The notes under the pieces were generated by a model, which worked only from the letters and a program-made list of their open reading frames with translations, did not search any database and was not told the DNA's origin. Shown piece after piece: positions 9,433 to 17,010 of a stretch of DNA of 54,912 nt. How positions within the stretch are numbered: position 1 is the first letter of the stretch; each line of letters opens with the position of its first letter. Made by a program: the position numbers and the translations under genes. The stretch is from an uncultured Clostridium sp. (GTDB lineage Bacteria > Bacillota > Clostridia > Clostridiales > Clostridiaceae), in NCBI GenBank assembly GCA_900548455.1, contig URKQ01000023.1:1-54912 (forward strand), given 5' to 3'.

Positions 9433-10650
9433 CTATTTCACCTCCCCATTATTCTGTAATTTCTTAGCCTTGATTTTTTTAATTTCTAAACTTTCTACAA
9501 AAGCTTGTACCCTAGTTCTTAATTGCCCACTTCCTATGCTTCTATAAGGTCTATCTATTGATAAAACAGGAACACCATACTCTGCTGGCATAATATGACT
9601 TGCTAACGTTCTTTCATAAGACCAATAAGTACAAAATTTCATTTGCTCATAAATTGCTCCATCTGCATGAAAATGCTCTACAAGTTCTTTTACATAATCC
9701 TTTCTATGCTGCATCTTGTGCTCTGCACAATGCCTAGGACACTCAGTATCCTTTAAATTTTTTCTAATAATCTGAGTTAAGGCATCTTCATCCTTTGTTA
9801 ATTTAATTTCTGTTCTTCCTGGTAAAGAACCATAACAAAATCTATCTGCTACTACTAAGGCTCCTGCTTCTTCAATTAACTCAATCATATCTGGGTCATC
9901 TATTTCAGAACCAACAACTACTACTCTGGCTTTATATTTATTTTTACTATCAGGCTGTCTTGTCTTAAGTTCCTCTAAAGTTTCCCTTAAATAAGGTAAA
10001 ATATCTTTTTTAGGACAGACATAAGTGCATAAAACTATCTTATGGAACTCGCTTCCTGTAATCACAGGAAGCTTAGCAGTTTTCATCTCTCCCATTTCAG
10101 TAATAATTCTACACACTTCATTAAACTCGTGGACAGCTTGTCTTATAGCTTTATCCGAAATATCTACCCCGTAATTTTCATTTAAAGGTTTTAAAATTTT
10201 TCTTGTAACTTGCTCCTTTAGATGCAATACACAATCCTCATCATCGGAATATGGAAGGTCGAGATAACATCTTATAAACTTATCATTGTCAGTATCACAT
10301 GTACCTAGTATCTCCATATTCTCCATACATCTATTCATAGGTTCACATACATCTACTCCTAATAAGCCATCTAAAAATTTATAATTCCCCTCTATTGACC
10401 GCTCTAAAAGTGCACGAGAATATTCACAAGCACTATTTGCCATATAATAAGTAGCAATTTCCGTTGACCCCATATTGGGCGCTCTTAATCTTACTGAAAA
10501 ACAATCTCCCAGATTCATTAGCACTTCAGGCACATGAAAACAAGTATATCCAATAGGGTGTCTTCCTTCACTTTTTGCTTTTCTAACTAGGTCGTTATTA
10601 GCATCCTGAAGCAAACTTTCAAAGAAGATCATATGCTTTAAATCTTTCAT
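9433..10650 (-). CDS. 2-hydroxyacyl-CoA dehydratase / BCR-family small subunit
   Basis: The product is about 405 aa, the usual size of HgdB/BcrC-type subunits. It starts with a region holding GYTCFHVPEVL and SACEYSRALLE, then DVCEPMNRC, VGSEIDDPDMI and KFCTYWSYE. This is the typical order of HgdB motifs: first ligand Cys, CxxxxR, the CDxxxR-like segment, GxxxD and the last Cys. Expected to bind a 4Fe-4S or double-cubane cluster and form a dimer with the 522-aa subunit, which is encoded without a gap. ATG at 10650 is used because AAAGGTG lies before it; the in-frame GTG at 10662 is less likely. The motif variants (CFHVPEV, CEYSRA) differ enough from characterised enzymes that the substrate cannot be guessed. 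Confidence 0.83.
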   Translation of the reverse strand: MKDLKHMIFFESLLQDANNDLVRKAKSEGRHPIGYTCFHVPEVLMNLGDCFSVRLRAPNMGSTEIATYYMANSACEYSRALLERSIEGNYKFLDGLLGVDVCEPMNRCMENMEILGTCDTDNDKFIRCYLDLPYSDDEDCVLHLKEQVTRKILKPLNENYGVDISDKAIRQAVHEFNEVCRIITEMGEMKTAKLPVITGSEFHKIVLCTYVCPKKDILPYLRETLEELKTRQPDSKNKYKARVVVVGSEIDDPDMIELIEEAGALVVADRFCYGSLPGRTEIKLTKDEDALTQIIRKNLKDTECPRHCAEHKMQHRKDYVKELVEHFHADGAIYEQMKFCTYWSYERTLASHIMPAEYGVPVLSIDRPYRSIGSGQLRTRVQAFVESLEIKKIKAKKLQNNGEVK

Positions 10651-10682
10651 AAAAGTAATCACCTTTCACTTTTTACTTCTTT

Positions 10683-11444
10683 TTAAAGAACATTAAACTT
10701 TTCTAATGCTTTTTCTATCTCTACAACTACATCAGTATCATCAGGTAATTCCATAAAATTTCTTCCGCCAATGTCATACTTTAATATATTTTTATCACTA
10801 GGGATAATGCCCAACAGCTCAATTTCTCCTGTACTTATGTCATTTACAAGAGAGATATCTTCAATTCTATTAAGTAAAACACCAACTCTATCAAATTCCA
10901 CCATTTCCTTAGACACTTCATGGATTGTCTTTATTACCTCTATTCCCTTTCGGCTTGCATCAGTTATAAGAAGTAAATGAGTAACTTTTTGCATTACCCT
11001 TCTATTTATCTGTTCAATTCCAGCTTCTCCATCAATAACAACATAATCAAATTGGCTACTTACCATTTCAATTACATTTTTAAGATAAGAATTTATACGA
11101 CAATAACATCCTTCAGATTCTGGTCTGCCAATAGCTAAAAAAGCAAATCCATCCCTTTGAACAATTGCATCAAATATTTTATATCTTGATTCACTTACTA
11201 ATTCCATGGCATCTTTCGTATTTCCGTTCTCTACTGAAGCAATAATTTCACTTCTAATATCATCTAATGTAATTTTAGGTTTTACACCAAGTGCTGTAGC
11301 CAAACCAATAGCTGGATCAGCATCAATTGCTAAAATCTTTTTATCTGGATATCTTTGTGTTAATATTTTGACAATTGTTGCCGAAATACTAGTTTTCCCT
11401 ACACCACCTTTACCGGTCAATGCAATAATTTTTGGATTCATCAT
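10683..11444 (-). CDS. CooC/AcsF-type maturation ATPase
   Basis: The product is 253 aa of the MinD/ParA deviant-Walker class. GKGGVGKTS is at 11-19, IDADPA near 40-45, and GCYC places two cysteines at about 113 and 115. A Cys-x-Cys pair at this position marks CooC/AcsF proteins, which dimerise around a metal ion and drive ATP-dependent nickel insertion into CO dehydrogenase or acetyl-CoA synthase. It is the first gene of an operon that also encodes a truncated AcsB-like protein, so the pairing is unlikely to be chance. The start ATG at 11444 (or 11441) follows GGGGGGA. The region upstream is shared with the divergent TetR gene, its probable regulator. It might instead insert metal into the dehydratase-type enzyme. 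Confidence 0.85.
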   Translation of the reverse strand: MMNPKIIALTGKGGVGKTSISATIVKILTQRYPDKKILAIDADPAIGLATALGVKPKITLDDIRSEIIASVENGNTKDAMELVSESRYKIFDAIVQRDGFAFLAIGRPESEGCYCRINSYLKNVIEMVSSQFDYVVIDGEAGIEQINRRVMQKVTHLLLITDASRKGIEVIKTIHEVSKEMVEFDRVGVLLNRIEDISLVNDISTGEIELLGIIPSDKNILKYDIGGRNFMELPDDTDVVVEIEKALEKFNVL

Positions 11445-11507
11445 AAATTCCCCCCAAATAAATAATAGAATGAATTTCATTGAACTATATTCGATGAAAT
11501 CACCTTA

Positions 11508-11556
11508 ATTATAACATACATATTTAAACAGTCAATATTTTGTATTTATGTTTTAT
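11508..11556. promoter_or_regulatory. Possible operator between divergent CooC-like and TetR genes
   Basis: The 200-base divergent intergenic region holds an imperfect inverted repeat with arms AACATACATA and TATTTATGTT about 20 bases apart. TetR proteins often bind such repeats in the intergenic region shared with their target operon. This is a suggestion from symmetry only. Confidence 0.35.
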
Positions 11557-11651
11557 AATACTTTATATGGTTTTATTTTATTCATACGTTATTTGAAATT
11601 TAAATTAGTTGATGATAATATATAACATATCTGGTATATTGGAGGCTCATT

Positions 11652-12248
11652 ATGAAAGAACTAACATCTCGTCAAAAGCAAGCTGTTGAAACTAAACTAA
11701 GAATTTCTGAAGCTGCTATGAAATTACTTAAAAATAACTCTTACGATTTAATAAAAATAACTGATATATGTAAAGAAGCAAACGTATCTGTAGGAACTTT
11801 TTATCATTATTTTGAGTCAAAAGAAATGATGATTAAATCTTCTTATCATAGCATCGATTCATTAATAATTGAAGATTTTGAGAATAAGAACTTTAACTCT
11901 TATGTAGATGCTATTGTTGGGCTTAATAACTCAGAAGCAACAATAGTAGCATCTTTAGGCTGTAATTTTACATCAAACAGCTATATACAAATTCTTATGG
12001 ATGAAACTCAATATACAATTTCACCTAATAGACTTGTTCACTTAAAACTAATAGAACTTTTGAAATTAGCTGCTTCTGAAAAAGAGATTATAGAAACTAA
12101 TGTATATGAGCTATCTGAATATATTAATAGGACTGCTAGAGGAAATATCTTCGATTGGTGTTTAAAAAGAGGTACAACTAATCTTGTAGATGTTTGGACA
12201 TCCGATATTGAAAAAATCATGATTGCTTATAAAAATCAAAGAACATAA
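11652..12248 (+). CDS. TetR/AcrR-family regulator
   Basis: The product is 198 aa. Residues about 8-60 form the TetR DNA-binding domain: RISEAAMKLL, then the helix-turn-helix ITDICKEANVSVGTFYHYF and the conserved SKEMM. The rest is an alpha-helical ligand-binding domain with no family call. GGAGG lies 7 bases before the ATG. It is divergent from the 3845-11444 metalloenzyme operon and is its most likely regulator; a small-molecule ligand, perhaps the substrate of that operon, would release it. A clean terminator follows, so it is transcribed alone. Confidence 0.9.
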   Translation: MKELTSRQKQAVETKLRISEAAMKLLKNNSYDLIKITDICKEANVSVGTFYHYFESKEMMIKSSYHSIDSLIIEDFENKNFNSYVDAIVGLNNSEATIVASLGCNFTSNSYIQILMDETQYTISPNRLVHLKLIELLKLAASEKEIIETNVYELSEYINRTARGNIFDWCLKRGTTNLVDVWTSDIEKIMIAYKNQRT

Positions 12249-12265
12249 TTTCTTTTGATCTTTTG

Positions 12266-12300
12266 AAGGGAGGAATCTATTAAATTCCTCCCCGTTTTTC
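12266..12300 (+). terminator. Terminator of the TetR gene
   Basis: GGGAGGAA / TTCCTCCC hairpin with a 9-base loop, followed by CGTTTTTC, about 20 bases past the stop codon. Confidence 0.85.
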
Positions 12301-12301
12301 A

Positions 12302-12472
12302 TTACTTGTCCAGTTCTTTAAGTATATCAATATACTCATTAAGAACTATATCAAGTTCTTGACTAACTGCAATGACTAAAGGATCTACTAAGTTTCCCTT
12401 CTCTTTAATCAACTCTTGCAGCACATGTCTCAGGTCACATATCCTTCTGTCCATTTCTTCAATAGTTGCCAT
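12302..12472 (-). CDS. Spo0E-family aspartyl-phosphate phosphatase, 56 aa
   Basis: This short gene has the classic Spo0E layout: two helices with the motif SQELDIVLNEY (family SQxLDxxIxxY) after the link GNLVDPLVIAV. Known members remove the phosphate from Spo0A~P and so delay sporulation. The ATG follows GAAAGGAGGGATATT, a very strong ribosome site. It is on the minus strand, converging on the TetR gene and its terminator. The upstream terminator at 12528-12562 separates it from the structured repeat. Confidence 0.9.
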   Translation of the reverse strand: MATIEEMDRRICDLRHVLQELIKEKGNLVDPLVIAVSQELDIVLNEYIDILKELDK

Positions 12473-12527
12473 AATATCCCTCCTTTCGATTCTATTATAT
12501 CGTTTGGAGGTTTTTAATTATTTAAAA

Positions 12528-12562
12528 CAAAAAGACACTACTTTTATGTTAGTGTCTTTCTT
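12528..12562 (-). terminator. Terminator after structured repeat B
   Basis: AAAGACACTA / TAGTGTCTTT, 10-bp perfect stem, with a T-rich tail on the minus strand. It would end a transcript that runs through the repeat at 12583-12769. Confidence 0.75.
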
Positions 12563-12582
12563 CACATATATTATCTTAAAAA

Positions 12583-12769
12583 GGCTCTGCAAGCAGATCC
12601 CCGTATTACCTTGTTCGGCTTTTTCAAAAGGAACCTTATGGTTCCCTTTGAGTATCTCTCCTTAACGGGCCAGGTCACTTCCAACCCCTCTTAGGAAAAG
12701 CCGTGCATAAGCTATTAATTTACTGTTTAGCATAACTTGTACATTCTATCACTGTATTTTCTACAGAGC
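12583..12769 (-). repeat. Structured repeat, copy B (complete); candidate non-coding RNA
   Basis: On the minus strand the unit starts GCTCTGTAG and ends CTGCTTGCAGAGCC, so its ends can pair (GCTCTG with CAGAGC). Inside, CGGCTTTT pairs with AAAAGCCG and encloses a hairpin GGGAACC-ATAA-GGTTCCT. Copy A (1-158) keeps the inner hairpin and the CGGCTTTT arm; its 3' arms fall outside the window. A terminator follows at 12528-12562. These features suggest a structured RNA of roughly 190 nt. It overlaps the last codons of the isochorismatase-like gene. I cannot assign it to a known RNA family. Confidence 0.6.
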
Positions 12770-13258
12770 ATTTAAAAAATAATCCAATGCTTCAATACTA
12801 ATTACTGGTCTTAAAATCTGCATTTTTTTAACTTCTTCATACTCAACACCAGCTATGCCATTTTGAAGCAATGATACACCGTATCCATTTTCTTTAGCTC
12901 CATTATAAGAAAATAGAACACAATACTCTGCAGCAAATCCACCTATAACTACAAACTCAACTTCAAGTTCTTTTAGTTTATTATTAAGCCCTGTGTTAAA
13001 AAATGCATTATTATATTCTTTATGAATTATAATATCATTTTCATCAGTATCAATAGAATCAACAAACTCAAATTCTTCAGATCCTGGACCTTCACCTACT
13101 CCAACATCTAATACCTTAATAACAGGTAATCCATTATCTCTAAACAACTTAGCTGTCTCATTAATATATTCCACTGCTTCATCAAATTCTCTTTGATACT
13201 TACAAAACTCCCGACATCCCTTTTGCATGTCAATAATTAAAAAAGCCACTTTTCCCAT
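12761..13258 (-). CDS. Isochorismatase-family cysteine hydrolase
   Basis: The product is 165 aa with the catalytic triad of this fold: Asp10 (LIIDMQ), Lys80 (IIHKEYNNAF) and Cys113 (GGFAAEYCVL), plus the usual GGFAAEYC nucleophile loop. The family includes nicotinamidases and other amidohydrolases and isochorismate-cleaving enzymes. The short length and FFNTGLNNKL segment fit the small, general clade rather than true isochorismatase. The substrate is not predictable. Its last codons (..AAT GCT CTG TAG) coincide with the 5' end of the structured repeat, so the repeat may have replaced or supplied the gene's end. Confidence 0.88.
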   Translation of the reverse strand: MGKVAFLIIDMQKGCREFCKYQREFDEAVEYINETAKLFRDNGLPVIKVLDVGVGEGPGSEEFEFVDSIDTDENDIIIHKEYNNAFFNTGLNNKLKELEVEFVVIGGFAAEYCVLFSYNGAKENGYGVSLLQNGIAGVEYEEVKKMQILRPVISIEALDYFLNAL

Positions 13259-13447
13259 ATTAAAATCCCCTTCTATTCATATTTTTTATTTTCAAAATAT
13301 TAACATAATTATATCATATATTTCCCCGCAATGTCTTTACATGTAATTTAATTAACTGCTTCAAATATTTATTTGTTCTCTATCATAAAATACACTATAA
13401 TGTTTATATATTCTAATTAAAGTATTATATTACAAAGGAGATTCCAT

Positions 13448-14308
13448 ATGAAAAAAATAATTTTATGTATAATTACCTTCCTTATCACAATATCATTTAC
13501 AGGTTGTCATAAAGAAAAAAGTATAAGTACCAAGGCGTTAGAAGAAGGGAAAATTGCATTAGCAAGTCAAGAATATGACAAAGCTCAAAACTTATTTAAA
13601 TTAGTAGTTGATGAAGATAGTTCTAACGAAGATGGAAAAGAATTATATAGTCTTACTACTCAATACATAACTTTGAAAAAACATGTTGAAAATGGTGACT
13701 ATGAAGAAGCTGAAAAAACAATAAACGAATTAAAAGCAAATCCAAAAGTTAGCAGCATTGAAACAGAATTATTTAAAATACAAGATCAACTACATAATAA
13801 ATCTAAGGAAGAAAATACCAAAACTCCTTCAGTCGTTGAAAAAACACCTGAAAAAGAAACTTCAATTCAACCATCACAATCAGCTGATATAAAATATAAT
13901 ACATATACTAATCAAAGATATGGTTTCACAATTAATTATCCTGAAAATCTAATTCCAGGTACACCACCAACTAATGGAGATGGATTAGTATTTAAAAGTG
14001 TTGATGATACCGTTTCTTTAACTGCAAGTGGAAGCAATAATGCTTTATTTAAAACTACAGAAGAAAGTTATAATGATGCTTTATCAAATTTAAATGTTGT
14101 TCCGTCATATAAAAATTTATTAGATAATTCCTATGCCATATCTTGGGAAGAAAATGGGATAATATATTATGAATATACCGTAGTAGGTGAAGGTTCTATC
14201 AACAGCTTTATCATCCATTATCCTTCTAACCAGCAATCAATTTATGGACAAGTTGTTGATGATGTATATAATTCATTTAAAACACCGGGAATATCAACTT
14301 GTCATTAA
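13448..14308 (+). CDS. Predicted lipoprotein with TPR-like segment
   Basis: The product is 286 aa with a lipoprotein signal (hydrophobic residues 4-18, lipobox FTGC, Cys20), so it should sit on the outer face of the membrane. Residues about 30-110 are helical with repeats such as EGKIALASQEYDKAQNLFKL and HVENGDYEEAEKTINEL, typical of TPR-like pairs. A Thr/Pro/Ser/Glu-rich linker (about 115-150) leads to a C-terminal domain beginning YTNQRYGFTINYPENL, a pattern common in Firmicute surface lipoproteins. AAAGGAG precedes the ATG. No function can be named. It is a single-gene unit with a terminator behind it. Confidence 0.8.
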   Translation: MKKIILCIITFLITISFTGCHKEKSISTKALEEGKIALASQEYDKAQNLFKLVVDEDSSNEDGKELYSLTTQYITLKKHVENGDYEEAEKTINELKANPKVSSIETELFKIQDQLHNKSKEENTKTPSVVEKTPEKETSIQPSQSADIKYNTYTNQRYGFTINYPENLIPGTPPTNGDGLVFKSVDDTVSLTASGSNNALFKTTEESYNDALSNLNVVPSYKNLLDNSYAISWEENGIIYYEYTVVGEGSINSFIIHYPSNQQSIYGQVVDDVYNSFKTPGISTCH

Positions 14309-14328
14309 AATATCTTCAAGGGTATAAT

Positions 14329-14382
14329 AAAACAGCTTTCTATGATATATAAACTTTATCATAGAAAGCTTTTTTATTTAAC
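14329..14382. terminator. Bidirectional terminator (copy 1 of a repeated hairpin)
   Basis: AAAGCTTTCTATGAT-type stem with T-runs on both sides, between convergent lipoprotein and permease genes. The sequence is nearly repeated at 20010-20063. Confidence 0.85.
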
Positions 14383-15532
14383 AGCTAATATCTTTAGACT
14401 TTTTCCTTGAGATAAAATCCTTTATATTTTTCCATATCATAAACACTATAAGAATTGCTCCCACATATCCATTAAGAACATATATAATATTAATTAATAC
14501 TCTAAATGGGAAAAACAATCCAATTATAAGCCCAGCTATCCCAAGTACTATAGTTAATATTTTAAATTGTTTTGTACCTTCTTTTGCAAATCTTGATGCA
14601 GGATTATATAAAAGTGGTACTGCTGTTGTATATATCCCAGCAAACACGACTATAGCAAAAATAGATGCAAAAGGTTTCCATATTCTAGATGCTAATATCA
14701 AATTAGGTATATCCGCATTCCATATATATTTTACACCATCAATTGTGATATTTATATTTGATATCTGAGCAAAAGAAATAAGAGCTATAGCAATACAAAC
14801 AGCTAGTGTTCCTCCTACTATTCCATAATTAAGATCTTTTTTATTATTATTAGACCCTAAAGCTGATGTAAAACTGGCAAACCACAATAAAACAAATCCC
14901 GCATATGATAGTCCTGACATAAGCCAATTAGATCCAGCATTTTTAATAGTTTCCCCAGCAATTGCTCCTTCATAAGCACCAGATTTTATTATTTCAAGAC
15001 CTGAACTTATGTTAGCTCCATCCCTAAAACATGTTATGAGTCCTATTGTTATACAAAGTACAACAATACCTGGTCCTACTATTCCAATTGCATCAACTAA
15101 AGAATTAAGTCCACCAATTACTGTAATGATAGTAAGTGCTACAAGAATAGCCCCGCCTATCCATGCTGGAATTCCATATTGCTGACTTAATGTTGATGCA
15201 GCCCCTCCAACCATTACAAAGAAAGACATATAGCAAAAAATTGTGGAATAATAATCACAAAAAGTTCCTATATATTTGCCACAAAAATGTTTATAAACAT
15301 CATTTCCTCTTCCGAAATGTTGTTCTGCTCCAGCTTTAGAAAAATTAAAATTATAATATAAAAAAGCCAATGCAAAAACTACTATAACAAGAATATTTTT
15401 AGCTCCATAAGCTGTGTAGTACTGTATTATCTCCTGACCTGTAGCAAAGCCTGACCCTATAGTAAATGCAATAATAGCTCCAGCAAGAATCAATACCCTT
15501 TTCCAATTTACTTTTTCACTATTTTTAACCAT
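14378..15532 (-). CDS. YkvI-family membrane transporter
   Basis: The product is 384 aa with about ten membrane helices. The first helix region, AFTIGSGFATGQEI, resembles the YkvI family, distant relatives of LeuT-fold amino acid or cation symporters. The second half has KDLNYGIVGGT and FFPFRVLINIIYVLNGYVGA. It lies downstream of the glycine-reductase-type genes, separated by a terminator at 15603-15642, in the same direction. In Stickland fermenters such genes often import the amine substrate (glycine, sarcosine or betaine), so it may import the substrate of that reductase. No direct evidence of the substrate is in the sequence. Confidence 0.8.
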   Translation of the reverse strand: MVKNSEKVNWKRVLILAGAIIAFTIGSGFATGQEIIQYYTAYGAKNILVIVVFALAFLYYNFNFSKAGAEQHFGRGNDVYKHFCGKYIGTFCDYYSTIFCYMSFFVMVGGAASTLSQQYGIPAWIGGAILVALTIITVIGGLNSLVDAIGIVGPGIVVLCITIGLITCFRDGANISSGLEIIKSGAYEGAIAGETIKNAGSNWLMSGLSYAGFVLLWFASFTSALGSNNNKKDLNYGIVGGTLAVCIAIALISFAQISNINITIDGVKYIWNADIPNLILASRIWKPFASIFAIVVFAGIYTTAVPLLYNPASRFAKEGTKQFKILTIVLGIAGLIIGLFFPFRVLINIIYVLNGYVGAILIVFMIWKNIKDFISRKKSKDISC

Positions 15533-15602
15533 AGGACATCATCCCCTTAATATTTTTAAATTTAAATCTCTATTTAATTAACTTATTAATATTTATAGTA
15601 GG

Positions 15603-15642
15603 TTTAAAAAATACGGTGCTTGGTTTGCCCATGCACCGCTGT
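15603..15642 (-). terminator. Terminator after the selenoprotein gene
   Basis: On the minus strand CGGTGC-A-TGG ... CCA-A-GCACCG is followed by TATTTTTTAA. It lies about 35-70 bases past the selenoprotein stop codon. Confidence 0.7.
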
Positions 15643-15674
15643 TTAAAATTAAAGGTCTAGTTTTGTTTGCAATT

Positions 15675-16994
15675 TTAAAAATTATCTTTTTCAAATACAG
15701 TTTGTTCTGTTATAGGCGTAGAAAGAGCCCTCAATGCCCTTTTAACCATCTTTCTACGTAATTTTTTAGAATCCACATCTCCAAGTCTTGGATCTCCAAG
15801 AGGATATGGTATTCCTACACCAGGAATTATACGATTTGCGCCTATAGTTAATGAAATTGGAACTACTGTTGCCATATGAACTACTGGTATTCCATACTTT
15901 TCAATACCCTTAACCATCGTTGCTCCACAACGTGTGCAAGTTCCTCACGTACTAACAAGTATAACTCCATCAACGTGTTCATCAATAAACCTTTTACCTA
16001 TCTCATCACCAAATTTTGCAGCTGAACCCGTTGCAGTGCCTGTCCCTGTTGTTGCACAGAAATAATTAACAAGTTCCCCAAATTCCCCTTCTCTTTCAAG
16101 CTCTCGAAGTATATCTAACGGTACTACAAGATTAGGATTCTCCATAACAAATTGTCTATCATATCCTCCATGAATAGTAGTAAACTTTTCTGAAGTCATT
16201 TCATTCATTCCTTCAATAGAATACACTCCAAACTTAGTTGCATTTGAAGATTCTATGTGATCAGGATTTCCTACAGGAACAATCCCCCCTGAAGTTACAA
16301 CTGCTATCTTAGCATGCTTTATATCTTTTATAGATTCTGCAGGTTGAACCCTATCAAACTTAGGCATTGGAAGATCTGTTTTATATTCTTCTCCCTTTAT
16401 TTTCTTAACCATCATTTTTATAGCTCTTTCAGATGCTCTTTCCTCTGCAAAATAATTAACACGAATTCCTCTTTCGTGATACCCTTCAATATCTGGTCCT
16501 AAAATTTCTTCCCCTGTGGCCATTTTCTTTATAAGTACAGCCATAGACTTCATCACTTTTCTCATATCTGCTGATGAATTTCCTGTCTTTACTATAATCA
16601 CATCTTTTCGGAACATATCTGTACCTGGATTTTCTTCATATGCTGCTGTAATTACAGGAATGCCAAGTCTCTCTTCAACTGCCTTACAAATAGTTCCACA
16701 AGCCACACCATAACGTCCTGCATTAAAAGCTGGTCCTGCTACAAATATATCTGGATTTATTTTTTTCACCATTTCAATTATTATATCTGTTGCTTTATTA
16801 AGATTTTCACCGAAGTAATTATCACCACAAACTACTGTTGCTTCTATACTAAAATCATCTCCAAGAGCAGCCTCTAAAGCTTTTCCTGGCCCTACAACTC
16901 CCTCTTTTATTTCAGGCATATAATCTGCTTTGTCTTCTCCACCAATACCTGCAAAAAACTGGTTTATATAATGCACTACCTTATACTTAGCCAT
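15675..16994 (-). CDS. Glycine/sarcosine/betaine reductase component B gamma subunit, selenoprotein
   Basis: Two adjacent frames (16994-15948 and 15944-15675) join through one in-frame UGA at 15945-15947 to give 439 aa. The residues around it, GVILVST-U-GTCTRCGATMVK, give the UxxCxxC motif of GrdB/GrdF/GrdI. In this family UGA encodes selenocysteine, which bonds the methylene carbon of the substrate before hand-over to selenoprotein A. The C-terminal part keeps the family sequence (VVPISLTIGANRI, IPYPLGDP), so the UGA is a Sec codon and not a pseudogene stop. It starts 16 bases after the proprotein gene, with GGAGAGG before ATG. Substrate specificity (glycine, sarcosine or betaine) is not settled from sequence. 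No grdA, grdC or grdD is in this window, so the rest of the complex must be elsewhere. Confidence 0.95.
15919..15947 (-). promoter_or_regulatory. UGA codon with candidate SECIS hairpin
   Basis: The UGA is at 15945-15947. About 13 bases further on the message, GTTG-TGGAG-CAAC forms a small apical stem-loop. Bacterial SECIS elements lie just 3' of the UGA and bind SelB. The exact stem is my reading and was not folded by computer. Confidence 0.6.
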
Positions 16995-17010
16995 GATTAC
17001 CTCTCCTTTC

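Noticed and set aside
15675..15947. Reading the component B gamma gene as a pseudogene with a premature stop
   Set aside because: UGA sits exactly at the conserved selenocysteine and the downstream sequence is conserved, so it is a recoded gene.
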